This document shows positions 45,286 to 55,991 of a stretch of DNA of 64,000 nucleotides, piece by piece. The position numbers were made by a program, and so were the translations under genes. A model generated the notes under the pieces. It had not been told where the DNA came from. It saw only the letters and a program-made list of their open reading frames with translations, and did not search any database. Numbering within the stretch: position 1 is the first letter of the stretch; each line of letters begins with the position of its first letter. Origin of the DNA: Zygaena filipendulae (lineage: Eukaryota > Arthropoda > Insecta > Lepidoptera > Zygaenidae); the NCBI GenBank assembly GCA_907165275.2, contig OU015674.1, positions 6,039,001 to 6,103,000 on the forward strand. The letters are read 5' to 3'.

Positions 45286-45821
45286 TTGATTTTCATACGC
45301 TGGAGAATACCCAATTTCGTCATTTCGGTAAGTTACTAGAAGTACTTCAAAATTTTAACATTTCTTTTTTAAACCAGCGAACGAAATCAGGCTGCCGTTT
45401 TCTAAATTAAATAAATTATAAATAATCGAATGCTAGCCACTCTGATCCATTAATGACCCAAGAAGAGAGTGAAACTGACAGCGACCCGATTTATTTGTCA
45501 GTAGGCACAAAAAAATAAATACGATGTTGCCAATAACGATGTTAAAATTTCAATCTCAAGTTTTATTTGCAAATACTGAGTATCCCTTATGTAGCTTAGG
45601 TTATCTGCGTGTATAATATGTATGGCTCAGTGTGTGCAATATTCACATTTTGATAGCAGCAAAGGCAGCCATCGCATCAAGCCGGTGTGACGGTAAAATT
45701 GAATCTCGTTGCCTATCAAGTTACATTCGTAACATAGCAAAGAGCTTAAAAATGTGAATCACTTGTAGATGTGACACGGTTGTCATTCCGCTTTTCTTTA
45801 GAAACAGCTTTTATAAGTTAA
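45286..45821. other. unassigned DNA
   Basis: No gene or definable repeat. Confidence 0.35.
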
Positions 45822-45990
45822 CTAGCTGTTCCTTGAGTTAATTTCAGAGCCTCCCGGGGAATAGAAAGTACCCTATGTCCTATTTTGTACACCTGACAAC
45901 GTGTATGCACAATTTAAGGATGATCGGTTGAACAGTTAAGACGTGAAAGCATAACAAACTAACAAACTCACATTCTCGTATAGTAGTAGA
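45822..45990 (-). mobile_element. full-length Helitron, minus orientation
   Basis: CTAG CTGTTCCTTGAG at one end, AAAGTACCCTATGTCCTA and GATCGGTTGAACAGTTAAG in the body, ending GTAGTAGA. The hairpin region is partly deleted (169 bp). Confidence 0.7.
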
Positions 45991-46313
45991 GTTAGAAATA
46001 GGGTAATAATAGTAGAGACAATAAAGCTACAAATTTTCCTTAAACAACTGCTGTTTTTTAAGTAATTGCATTTAGAAGAATAAGAAAATTTTAAAAGCAG
46101 TTCAATTGAAAAAAAAAATTTACACTTTTTGAAGATAAAGAAAAAAAGAACATATTATTTTTGTTACTTTCAACAAAGTGCTGGCAATTGGCATGTTATC
46201 TATATACATACGTAATAGAAACAAAAAAAAAACACGTATATACGTATTATTGTCTGGGAATCGAAAAATAAAATAAACTTAGTACGGTTAACATTATGTT
46301 ATATGCATAGTAA

Positions 46314-46378
46314 ATTTGGAGTTCCTGCGGGAATCCCGAGATTTAAGCTGGTGACACCGCGCGCACCAGGCTAGCTAG
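46314..46378 (+). mobile_element. Helitron 3' end
   Basis: GGAGTTCCTGCGGGAATCCC, GGTGACACCGCGCGC and CTAGCTAG. Confidence 0.55.
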
Positions 46379-46835
46379 AAATAAAAACTCATCTATTTAA
46401 ACAGAGGAATACCTTATCGTTTTATAAACAGCTAAGTAACTAGTCTTTGGGCAAAAATTACGAATTCTTCAATATATGCCTTCATATCGGCGTGTTATCG
46501 CACCGCGAAAACATATTAACTGGAAATAACCCGTACAGGGAGGGGAAATTGCGTGAAAATATGAATATTTCATACATAATTCTACACAAACAATATTTGT
46601 CCGTATAAAAAAAATACGGGAAAAAGTTTTTCATAAAGCTTTACTCAAAAAGGGAACCAAAATGTAATAGAGTCATTTAAAATACACGAATTATACCTAC
46701 TACGACGTTATTAAACTTGAAAGCTCACCCTTCTCGCTGTTATTAAAAATTCAAAAAGAGAACCTCACAAACTCGCCGCCTTCCAAATTCAAAATTTATA
46801 AATTTCGAATAATAACCGTATTCAAAAGCGGCGTG
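46379..46835. other. DNA upstream of the TATA promoter
   Basis: No mobile element seen. It may hold regulatory sites of the gene starting near 46893. Confidence 0.3.
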
Positions 46836-46897
46836 ATTGGTTGCAGCGGCGGAGTGGAGGGAGCCGTATAAAAGACGACGTATGCATGTTTCATTAC
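46836..46897 (+). promoter_or_regulatory. candidate host promoter: inverted CCAAT, TATA box, initiator
   Basis: ATTGG (an inverted CCAAT box) lies at 46836-46840, GC-rich sequence follows, then TATAAAA at 46867-46873 and TCATTA at 46891-46896. The A of the initiator is 26 bases after the first T of TATA, the usual spacing. Transcription would run rightwards. The next ATG (46982) opens only a 13-codon frame, so it may be an upstream ORF, or coding may begin in a later exon. Confidence 0.55.
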
Positions 46898-47610
46898 CAC
46901 TATTGTGCGAGCCAAGACTGCGCAGACGCCAGGCTTCGCTTCATTAGATCCTGGAACGGCGCTGTTTAAGTGTGAATACGAAATGAGCTCCCGACTGATT
47001 GATTTTATTGGAATTATGGTGTGATTGCCGACAGAATTTGTAAACTTATTCGTAGCTATATTATCTGTACTGAATCAAATCTTATTAGTATTTTTCATCT
47101 TTTAGTAAACTGAATAGAAAACTTCTTTATTATTTATTAATCCAATTTTAAGTAATAAAAACAAAAAACACAAATTTGAAATTAAATTAATTTTCCAAGA
47201 CAATTAGTTTTACATGCCTATGTCACACAACAGCCACAAAAATCAAATTATATTTTTATATAATTGGTTTCGTAATTGGTTTTAGATTTCAGGTCGGTCT
47301 CATCTCGTCTATGGTGCTAAACTCAATTTTGGTTAAAACAACTTTGAAAATATTCGACAAAAGGCGATACAAGCAAAAAAAAAAACAAACAGGACGCAAT
47401 TACGCAATTCGAATTGGTAGTAAGGTATAACGAGACTTCTGCCAATTGCACAGTTTGAAAAGTAACGCCTTTTATGGTGGTCCCGGTGTATAGTTTATAC
47501 ATATTAAAATCTTTCTACCACTTGGAATTCTGTAACAAGCTGACGCTTGCACTACACACTACAACAGAGGGAGCACCATAGCACCCTTCTACAACACATT
47601 AGAATATCTA
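46898..47610 (+). other. putative 5' UTR and beginning of an intron
   Basis: The first 90 bases (to about 46980) are GC-richer than the AT-rich sequence after it, as expected for an untranslated first exon. Possible splice donors (GTAAAC at 47040, for example) are weak. No coding exon was recognised. Confidence 0.3.
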
Positions 47611-48085
47611 TCTATACTAATAATAAAACTGTAGAGAGGTCAATTCTGTACATTGAATATATATTCAAAATTAATATTGGAGGATGAATGGTGATCGATA
47701 CCGATGCCAAAAATGCAATCAGTAAATTATTTGTCTGTCTGTCTGTCTGTCTGTCTGTATGTGCACGCATGGGTCTAAAACTACTAAAAAGGATTTTAAC
47801 CAAACTTGGTACGATTGTAGTCCATACTCCTGGGCAAGTTATAGGCTATATAACATAACGCTAAGACACACAGGAGCTGAGCATTGACGATAAATTTGAA
47901 GCAAGTCGGATAAAAATCCGCTTTCGCATACGTTTACTCAACCACGCAAAAACGGCTGATCAGATTTAGATGAAATTTGGCATGCACATTGTTAGGGGTA
48001 CAGAGAAGGACATAGGGTACTTTTATCCCGGAATTCCCGCGGGAACTCCGAAATTACCGCGGGTGAAACCGCGGGGCACAGCTAG
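47611..48085 (+). mobile_element. long composite Helitron (475 bp)
   Basis: It starts TCTATACTAATAATAAAAC after A, carries ATTCTGTACATTGAATAT and a (GTCT)n run, then changes into the main-subfamily body (GATTTAGATGAAATTTGGC). It ends CCGCGGGTGAAACCGCGG and CTAG before T. The 3' hairpin is perfect. Confidence 0.8.
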
Positions 48086-48712
48086 TTATTAATATGTTAG
48101 TTGACTACATTACTTAAATAAATCAAGTCTTATGTTTTCACATTAGGATATATTTCTAAGAAAATAAGTTGTTTTTTTTATTTGTACAGACGAGTCAGGA
48201 AAACTTAAATGTTGAATAATAAATAAGTAATGATATCTTGTTCAAACAAAATTACAGAATTATCAGATCTAGTCAGCCATTTATTTGCTTTATCTCTAAC
48301 TCTATTGCGATACTAATTTAAAACAAAAACAACGACTATTTATATTCTAAAAATCGAAAAAAAAAATCATAGAGCAAACCCGTAAAAATATTGTTATTAT
48401 GCTAAAACAAATATAAAGTGTTCCCGCTTTTAGTATAAATAAATTCATGAGCGCCTCCGTCGGCGTGGATTGTAAATAAATTAAAAATTCGTCCTCAGCC
48501 CTTTTTTTGTGAGCGTCTATAAACATATCTGGCTATTCCAAATAAGGCAAGGGTGTCCCATAAACAAAGGATATTTGATCTTGAAGAAGCATTGTGCACG
48601 CAGCGACGAAAAAAAAACGATAGATAAAATATGATATTTTTAATGACAACCGTCTATTGAAATGCGTAGCGAAAGATTTTATGACCCTTACGCAAAATTA
48701 ATAAATATCGAA
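48086..48712. other. unassigned AT-rich DNA
   Basis: No gene or definable repeat seen. Confidence 0.35.
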
Positions 48713-48861
48713 CCACTACATAGTATAAAACAAAGTCGCTTTCTCTGTCCCTATATCCCTATATGTATGCTTAAATCTTTAAAACTACGCAACGGATTTT
48801 ATCCTGGAATTCCCGCGGGAACTCCGAAATTACCGCGGGTGAAACCGCGCGGGTCAGCTAG
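48713..48861 (+). mobile_element. Helitron, short deletion form
   Basis: CACTACATAGTATAAAAC, then AAAACTACGCAACGGATTTT, then the 3' hairpin GCGGGTGAAACCGCGC and CTAG before T. It is the GAAGCGACTTTG subfamily of 14318 with a deletion of about 45 bp. Confidence 0.7.
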
Positions 48862-48990
48862 TATAATAATAATACGCACAGTAGCACTGATACTATTCAG
48901 CTTAATACTATTTCAGCTTAGATGGAAACATGATTAGCGACAGTTGCTTCGCTGGTATTTAACGATCGCTCCATGTCACACCAACCATAT

Positions 48991-49210
48991 TTTTAAGGTT
49001 CCGTACCCAAAGGGTAAAAAGGGACTCTATTACTAAGACTTCGCTGTCTATCCGTCCGTCCGTCCGTCTGGACGTCTGTCCCCAGGCTGTATCTTATGAA
49101 CCGTGATAGTTAGACAGTTGGAATTTTCACATGATGTATGTATTTCAGTTGCCGCTATAATAGCAAATTCTAAAAAAACAGAATAAAATAAAGATTTAAA
49201 GGGCTCCATG
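48991..49210 (-). mobile_element. dispersed repeat CCGGCCAAGTGCG type, terminal part
   Basis: AAGGTTCCGTACCCAAAGGG, GACTCTATTACTAAGACTTC and a (CCGT)n-like run match the right end of the 26183 element in reverse orientation. The other end is missing. Confidence 0.55.
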
Positions 49211-50006
49211 GAGCTCTATACAACAGGCATCGCGCTCGTTTGCAGGGCACCATATTTGGTCAGTATACTCTCCCGTAGTTTGCACATTATTGACACCGTG
49301 CAGGGTCGGTCACCATGCCTGCTGGTCAGTGATATTGTGTCGCCAACATATCCTTCGGGCAACGAAGGGCGACCGAAATCTCTTCGGTCAAATTGATTTC
49401 TCTCCGTGCAGTGGAACAGATTGCATGCTTTCTTCCCAGCTTCTTCTTATTAGGACAACTAAATGGAACGGACGAACAAAGCGACGCGTACAAAGTCGAT
49501 ACCCATCCCATACATTAATAAAACCAAATTAATTTGCTGTCTCGATTAACGAAATTAACATGAAATAGACATGTACCTAGATCTATTATATCAATTTAAC
49601 AATAGAACAATCGGGTTCCAGCTCGAGCACAATGACAAACCGGAGCAAATATTTGACAGTTTAAATACATGAAGTCGTGCAATCCTATACGTCCTATCGT
49701 GTCTCTATTGTAGCGAATTTGAGTAATAGCCGACGGGCATTTTAGTGCCGGAAACAATACGGCGAGCCAGAGAGCTAATTGGAGTGGAAGCAATATTGGT
49801 TTTGGGCTCAACCCGACCTGCGAATACATTGCCGTGTTCTAACTAAATAGATTTCGTCGAGAGAAAGGCACGAGGATATCTCTACGGGTACCGTATGAAA
49901 AGTGGGGATCTTTTCCAACATTTTGTCCCCAAAATTTTTTAGGGGCTATTGAATTCTCTGTTATTCAGTCTAGAACAGGTAATTCGATTATATTATTTCC
50001 GCTCAG
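49211..50006. other. unassigned DNA
   Basis: The block 49240-49500 is GC-richer with several short open frames on both strands, none recognised. Frame 49596-49829 (minus) is also unrecognised. Confidence 0.3.
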
Positions 50007-50154
50007 GGGGTCGATTTTTGTATCGCTAGAATTACTATTCGCACACGGAATTGCAAGATTCACACGTGAATGCTTATAAAATGTATGAGGATTCGCACGT
50101 GAATTCGCGATTCCGTGCGTGAAAGTAATTCGAGCGATTCAAAAATACGGCCCC
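50007..50154. mobile_element. foldback MITE (148 bp)
   Basis: The left arm (TCGATTTTTGTATCGCT, GAATTACTATTC) is mirrored imperfectly by the right arm (GAAAGTAATTCGAGCGAT, TCAAAAATACGGCCCC). The inner part has CACACGTGAAT/ATTCGCACGTGAATTCG. Confidence 0.65.
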
Positions 50155-50454
50155 AGATCTTCATCGAAACCATACACAAAAAGGCCAGATAATTTATTCA
50201 GTATTTTAGGAGAAAAAAATTAATTTTGTTTTAAGCGTCTACAGACTGACGGGCCTAACTTGGGATTGATGAGAAAGATTTTAAATGATAAATAGAGCTT
50301 TTAAAGGTTATAATCTAGTCTTAATTCGGTCTAAATACACAAGAGAACGCCGTAGCTGTTTTTAAAATACTATTAATTTTTCCTCTTTCTTGTTACGGGT
50401 CTGCTGGAAGAAGTTGCGGAGTACTATGTAATTACTCTTTTTGTGATATCTGTT
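50155..50454. other. unassigned DNA with a LINE-like motif
   Basis: GGGTCTGCTGGAAGAAGTT at 50398 matches the retroelement tail at 42720. Confidence 0.3.
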
Positions 50455-50580
50455 TGCATTCCGTTCCCGAGAAAAAGGGTCTTGACAGACAGGCCCTCAG
50501 ACAAACGGATGACGAAGTGATCTTACAAGGGTTTTTATTTTCTTTTTGAAGTACGGACCCCTTAAAAACAAAAGCGTGTA
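50455..50580 (+). mobile_element. right end of the CCGGCCAAGTGCG-type repeat
   Basis: TTCCGTTCCCGAGAAAAAGG, GACAGACAGGCCC, GATGACGAAGTGATCTTACA and GTACGGACCCCTTAAAA follow the order of this family's 3' end. Confidence 0.45.
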
Positions 50581-50596
50581 TTATTTTATACACGCA
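50573..50596. repeat. 8-bp stem hairpin
   Basis: GCGTGTAT, loop TATTTT, ATACACGC. Confidence 0.6.
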
Positions 50597-52358
50597 AAAG
50601 AAGTGAAACACAAAAAAAATAACCAATAATCCAATAAACCGCGAGTTTCAAAGCGTATCAAGCATAGTTCGCCATCGTAAAGCGACGCTTGTGATCTATG
50701 CACAGCTTGAGCTGGAATATGCCCTTAACTCCTATGACATACCTTCACCAAGATACGTCATTCACAATGACCTCTAGCGGAGAAGAAAAGCATAGCTGTA
50801 AAAAGGGCGAATTAATTAATAAGTTAATAAAATTACGGCATATTATGAACCGCGAGCGAGGCGGAATATTTAAGAATTCCCTTTGAAGCTCTAACCGGCC
50901 GTTGTTTGATGTTTTTCTTTTTCAATATGAACGTTTGAATGTTAATTAAGATTGAATGATTATGAAAATATTTTCTTTTATATAAATGGGTTTTGAGTTA
51001 TGTTGCAGGACTTTTATGATGAACATTTCTTTATTTAAGGGTGCGTGCAGACTATGTAACTTGTTAGATACCTAACTTGTGGTATATAATTCAACATTGC
51101 AACATAAAACAATACTGTATATATTAGAATAACAGTGCAATAAAACAATGTTATATAAGCCTTGTCGTTTCTCGTTCTTCAGTGCTATGCTATACAATGT
51201 CGTCACTGAGAAGACGTTTCGTAGCGCCTGATGTACTTTAAAATCGCAAAAGAAAAACAAAAAAACTAACGTGACTAAGTTATATAAAATGTTATTATAA
51301 CATTTAGTATCCACATTTTCTATTACATGTTATTATATGTTTCTATTACTGCAATACAAGAGCCTTGTCATAGTAGATAATAATTTTATGAAATATGTGA
51401 CGCGACAAAAAGACAGCATTGTGTTGCAATAGATAAAGAAACTTGTGGCCAGCAAAATGGCCATCCGTTAAAGCCTGTTTAGTTGTTTGTTTGATACATT
51501 TTAATCAACCAGTTTTCCCAGCGGTTTCGGGTTCTTTAGGATCCATGAGTAAATTCGAGCATTCAAAAAAGAACCACAGTTTAAACACTCTCACTTTTAT
51601 AATGTCACAATAGCTACGCCTCGTGGTTTTACTTGAGTGAATGTTCAACTTTTCCCGACGATTTTCAGAAAGCTTTCTATGTCCGAAAATAATAGGCTCC
51701 ATAACAGCAAGACGTATAAAATAGAGAAGCGAATAGATAAACTGTCTTGGTGGCCAAAAACAATTCAGTCCAAACTGTGCCCTAGATTTCTCATGACAAA
51801 CACTCTCGATCAAAATAACAGTAAAAATGACAGATGGAAAAACTCACCCCACGCACAGGGTAGGGGCCCCCTGGCTCATCCTCTACATAATCAGGTAGCG
51901 GGGTGGACGACCGCAACAATAATCCTTTAATAACGAAACCTCGGTGGCTGTAGAATTAAAATGATGCCCGTGCCTACGTAATTAGGGCGTCTGGTAAGGG
52001 TTGAAGACAGGCTCGTCACAAACGGCGCGACCTTTGAGTTTGAACCGGCGAAGAATTTTGAATTTCAACGTGTACCAAACCGGGTGCCGTCAAACAACGA
52101 GTTTCGTCAGGTCGGTGAGTCCTTTCTTTCTCCTTCTCATTTCGTCAATACATATCCCTTAGCTGGGTTCTGAGGATTCTTATCGGCTTCGAGACAGGGA
52201 ATACAAGCAGGCCAGTTTGCTCTGGGTCTGTGATATCACACCATTAAAATTATAGACGTGCAGAAACTAAACCTTTTATTAAAAAAAAAAACCAAGTCTT
52301 GAAAGTAACCGTGATGGAAACTGGCATCCGAGCGAACTCTATACATCATTATATTGTA
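50597..52358. other. unassigned DNA
   Basis: No supported gene. 51830-52050 is less AT-rich (GGGTAGGGGCCCCCTGG) and has SINE-like looks without a clear pol III box. Frames 51505-51813 and 51637-51930 overlap on opposite strands and are unrecognised. Confidence 0.3.
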
Positions 52359-52550
52359 CTAGCTGTGCCCTGCGGTTTCACCCGCGGTAATTTCGGAGTT
52401 CCCGCAGGAATTCCGGGATAAAAAGTACCCTATGTCCTACTCTGTACCCCTGACAACGTCCATACCAAATTTCATCCAAATTTGTTCGGCCGTTTTTGCG
52501 TGATTGCGTAACAAACATCCACACTTTCACATTTATAATATGTAGTAGCA
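52359..52550 (-). mobile_element. full-length Helitron, minus orientation
   Basis: CTAG CTGTGCCCTGCGG, TTTCACCCGCGGTAATTTCG, AAGTACCCTATGTCCTAC, CAAATTTCATCCAAATTTG, ending TATAATATGTAGTAGCA. It is well kept. Confidence 0.75.
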
Positions 52551-52740
52551 TGTAGCACGCCTATTTAGCCTTACTTGAAACGCCTTCACTGTACTTATGG
52601 CGCTTGCTATCGTTTTACACCCGTTGATTATTACATATATGCTTGAATGTACGTATTTTATTGAATTCGTTGCGAAATTGCGACAAAGAAGCGACTACAA
52701 GTCGTGCCTCTGCCCGTAGCCTAACACCGTGCATGCCGCA

Positions 52741-52815
52741 GGGTACTCCCGTAATTTGGCATGCTGAGGATTGTCATCCGTCAATGGACGGGTTCGACTC
52801 CCGTATTAAACCACT
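52741..52815 (+). repeat. tRNA-like sequence
   Basis: ACGGG-TTCGACT-CCCGT is a perfect T-arm with B-box GGTTCGACTCC, and TTGTCATCC upstream could be an anticodon-loop relic. A matching acceptor stem and D-arm are not visible, so a SINE head or tRNA pseudogene is likelier than a working gene. Confidence 0.35.
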
Positions 52816-53029
52816 GAATAACAAATGAACAGCCCACGGCGTACAATATATTGTATTGGCATAATGACGTAGGTAGCATTTAATTTTGATATGAAATAGA
52901 TAGGTAACTGGAGTTTAGTAAACAAGTATAATTTCAGTTTGATATGGAAATTGTAGGTGCGTGCATACACGTGATTTACATAATTAAAACAAAAATCTAT
53001 TTATACAAAAATGAATCCGTATTTCCCTC

Positions 53030-53184
53030 GGTCACGGCATCACACGTCGTCCGATCGCCGTTAAATTTTGTATAAACGTTGTCAGGGGTACCTACAGAGA
53101 AGGACATAGGGTACCTGCTTTTCATTCCGGAATTCCGGCGGGAACTCCGAAATTACTGCGGGTGGAACCGCGGGGGACAGTTAG
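53030..53184 (+). mobile_element. 5'-truncated Helitron, plus orientation
   Basis: CGATCGCCGTTAAATTTTG, GAAGGACATAGGGTACC, GCGGGTGGAACCGCGG. CTAG has changed to TTAG. It lies 68 bp before the Harbinger element. Confidence 0.65.
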
Positions 53185-53252
53185 TAATAAATAAATATTC
53201 CTTCTAACATAGAAAATAGAAAGAAAACGAAAACAAATAATAGCTGCTGTAA

Positions 53253-53285
53253 GGCTCAACTCACACTGGCACAGAGTCGAAGCGA
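53253..53285. repeat. Harbinger left TIR
   Basis: Starts GGCTCAACTCACACTGGCAC and matches the reverse complement of 57223-57255. Confidence 0.9.
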
Positions 53286-53523
53286 CGCGACGCGTTATAT
53301 TTTTCAGCCTATAGCATATTCATCTCTATTGTTCCATTATTTAAGTACAAATTTGTGCTATGTAAATATGGAAGCGCACGTCGACGCGCGTTGACGCGCG
53401 CATTCGCGCTTCGACGCTCGGCTGGAGTCGAGCGGATTCGCGAGTCGCCGCGCGTTACTCGGCCGCAGTGACGCGTCAGACGCCGACCACTACGGACGGA
53501 CGACAGTGCTGAACTATACGACA

Positions 53524-55991
53524 ATGGACGAAGATGAAAAATTAATTTTTTTAGTACAGAAATATGAATGTCTGTTTAACGTCAAGGCGAAAACCTACAG
53601 TGATAAAAATTGTAGGAAAAATGCCTGGCAAAAAGTAAGCGGTGAAATGCAAATTTCTGGTAAGTTCTAACTGTTTATTATTACATTTACATAACATACA
53701 CAATAGTTATAAAGGGTGTAAAAAAATTAAACCCAGAACCGAAAGTGGGGAACACTACTTATCAATGCGAACATTTTCCCTCAAGAAACTATACCTGGGA
53801 AATCAAGTTTTTCAGGGATAATTAGGTGCGTAGTTTGTACTCATTTGGTTGTTATATTAACATATTCGTGTTTTGTATCATGCTACCAGCATTTAAAATC
53901 GCTAACGAAATCGGTAACAGGGTAAATAACACGAATTGTATGAAATATCATCAATTCAAGTATATACTTTGAAACCGATTATCCTGGAAACCCTTGATTT
54001 CCCAGGTATGGTTTCTTGGGAAAAAATGTTTGTATTGACGAGTAGTTTTCCCCACTTTCGGTTCTGGGGGTAATTTTTTTACACCCTTTATTTTATGTAC
54101 ACGCGATGTAAATCCAATGAAGTATTCAGTTGTGTTTAGTAATGTAACATTATGACCACTTTTTTAACATCGTGTGATCATTTCGTTTTGCCATGGTACT
54201 GCCCCATGCTCGGATATAAAATAAGATTTGAATTTATCTCTGATCACCATGGCATTTGACGTAGTTTGGTTATCGACTGACCGCATATTTTGTAATATAC
54301 TATTACTTGGCAATTGCAAGTTTTCGAGTTCGTCATTTTCTCTTATGTAATTATGCAAACATGTGCATGCAAGAACCATAGAATCAAGATACATCGGTTG
54401 CATTTTTATTTTTTTTTGAAAAACCTCAAATTTTTGTGACAGGATTCCGAAAGCACTTTCTACTAGGCGCCTTGCTCGACTTAAGCGATAATTAAAAATT
54501 TTCTTTTCATGATTGTCAGACACCTGATTTCCAGGATATGGTCTCATAATGTGTTCGGACAAGGGAAATGCTTCGTCTCCTACAAAAACATGTGGCATTT
54601 CTTCTATCATACCTGGCAACCTTTTATTAGACGGTATATCAATCGTATTATTTTGTAATCTTTGTCCAAATTTAGAGCTGTTTAATATGCCGCTATCACT
54701 GTTACGTCCATATGCTCCAATGTCAACAATAATGAATTTGTACTTTGCGTCAACAACGGCTAACAAGACAGTACTGAAATATTTTTTGTAATTAAAGTAG
54801 AGACTGCCACTATTCCAGGGAGCCCTTATATTGACGTGTTTACCGTCAATTGCCCCTATACAATTAGGGAAATTCCATATGGTTCTGAATTCCTCCTCTA
54901 TTTTAGTCCATAATTCTTGTGTAGGCTTCGGCATAACAAGTGGCTGTAAATATTTCCATATTGCTGCGCAAACTTCATGTACAATTGTTAAAACAGTGCT
55001 GTATCCTACTCGATAACTTTGACCTAAGGCTTGAAAGCTTATCGCCGTAGTCAGAAATCTGTAACAATTTAAAAAATACACGTAAATAATACATTTTATT
55101 AGATTAAAATAAAAGTTACAATTTTGTGTTCCTTTTTCAGAGGCGGAGTGTCAAAAGCGGTGGAAAAGAATTCGAGATTGCTACAAAAAGGCCATTAGAT
55201 TAAGGCAATTTAAGAGTGGTTCTGCTAGATCAAATGATAAGCCAATAAGATTTGAAAAAGAATTGGAGTTTTTAAAACCATACTTGCAGAACAAACCACA
55301 GACGTGTAACTTAGATAGCTCCGAAGAAACTGACCTAAACACTGATACCGACACCAACATGTCCGCTGCGTTGCCATCTCGACCCGAATCACAATTATCC
55401 AACCATTCCGATACTACACGAAAGAAGTCCCAACCACTATCACAAATGTTATTCGCGCAATATCTGGAAAATAAGAAAAAAGAAGAAGATCCAACAGACA
55501 CATTTTTTCTCTCTATGTCTAAAACCGTTAAACAGATGCCAATACAAATGCAAGCGCAACTGAAACGACAGATATTACTTTTAGTAACTGACGCGGAAAT
55601 AAAAGTTGCTTCCAATGCTTCCTTTCAACCTGAAACAACTAATATCAACCCAAGGCAAGCAAATACTTCTTCATCCAGTGGCTATACAACAGAACTACGA
55701 ACCGAATCAGAAAGTCTTCAGCTGCAATCTAATTCCACTAACTATAATGTTAACACATATACAATGCAGCCAAATACCGGCTATTATACAATACAGCTAC
55801 CAACCACTTATACTCCTTCTACAAATACGTCAACCAGTACCAACTGCACAACCATTAATCAGTTCGGAAATAGCACTTCTTCGAGCTATCGTATACAAAA
55901 TCTCGAGCTGCCACCTTCACCGTACATACCATTGCCGATTGGGATGACGACGCGGCAACGGAGGGAAGGCGATAATGACTACAGTGAATGA
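53524..55991 (+). CDS. MADF/BESS DNA-binding accessory protein of Harbinger, spliced
   Basis: Exon 1 (53524-53659) starts MDEDEKLIFLVQKYECLF, the usual start of a MADF (Myb/SANT-like) domain, and ends before GTAAGT in phase 1. Exon 2 (55141-55991) follows CCTTTTTCAG and continues the domain with AECQKRWKRIRDCYKKA and RFEKELEFLKPYL. The product is 328 residues. MADF covers about residues 5-95. A BESS-like motif (DTFFLSMSKTVKQMP) lies near 165-198, and the C-terminal third is rich in Ser, Thr, Asn and Gln. In this superfamily the Myb-like protein binds subterminal DNA and helps the transposase enter the nucleus. That role is assumed here from the family. Its intron (53660-55140) holds transposase exon 2 on the other strand and a small MITE. 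The start is the first ATG in the exon with no upstream extension seen. Confidence 0.9.
53712..54088. mobile_element. MITE with ~120-bp TIRs, TA target, inside MADF intron
   Basis: AAGGGTGTAAAAAAATTA at the left is mirrored at the right. Further blocks (CCAGAACCGAAAGTGGGGA, TACCTGGGAAATCAAG) are shared by both arms. TA flanks both sides (53710-53711, 54089-54090), as for Tc1/mariner-type elements. It is 377 bp and has no coding capacity. Confidence 0.8.
54087..54092 (-). terminator. poly(A) signal for the Harbinger transposase
   Basis: AATAAA on the minus strand, 72 bases after the stop codon. It overlaps the right boundary of the MITE at 53712-54088, so the signal spans the MITE end and its TA flank. 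Confidence 0.45.

Noticed and set aside
47728..47760. (GTCT)n run as a CRISPR-like or minisatellite array
   Set aside because: It is a simple tetranucleotide run that many Helitron copies carry near their 5' end.
49208..49829. Cluster of short ORFs on both strands
   Set aside because: Several frames are open at once because of local GC content. None shows a motif or splice context.
52741..52815. Functional tRNA gene
   Set aside because: The T-arm is perfect, but the acceptor ends do not pair and no A-box of the right spacing is clear.
53309..53524. 71-codon minus-strand ORF at the left end of Harbinger
   Set aside because: It is the antisense of the GC-rich subterminal tract and the leader of the MADF gene.
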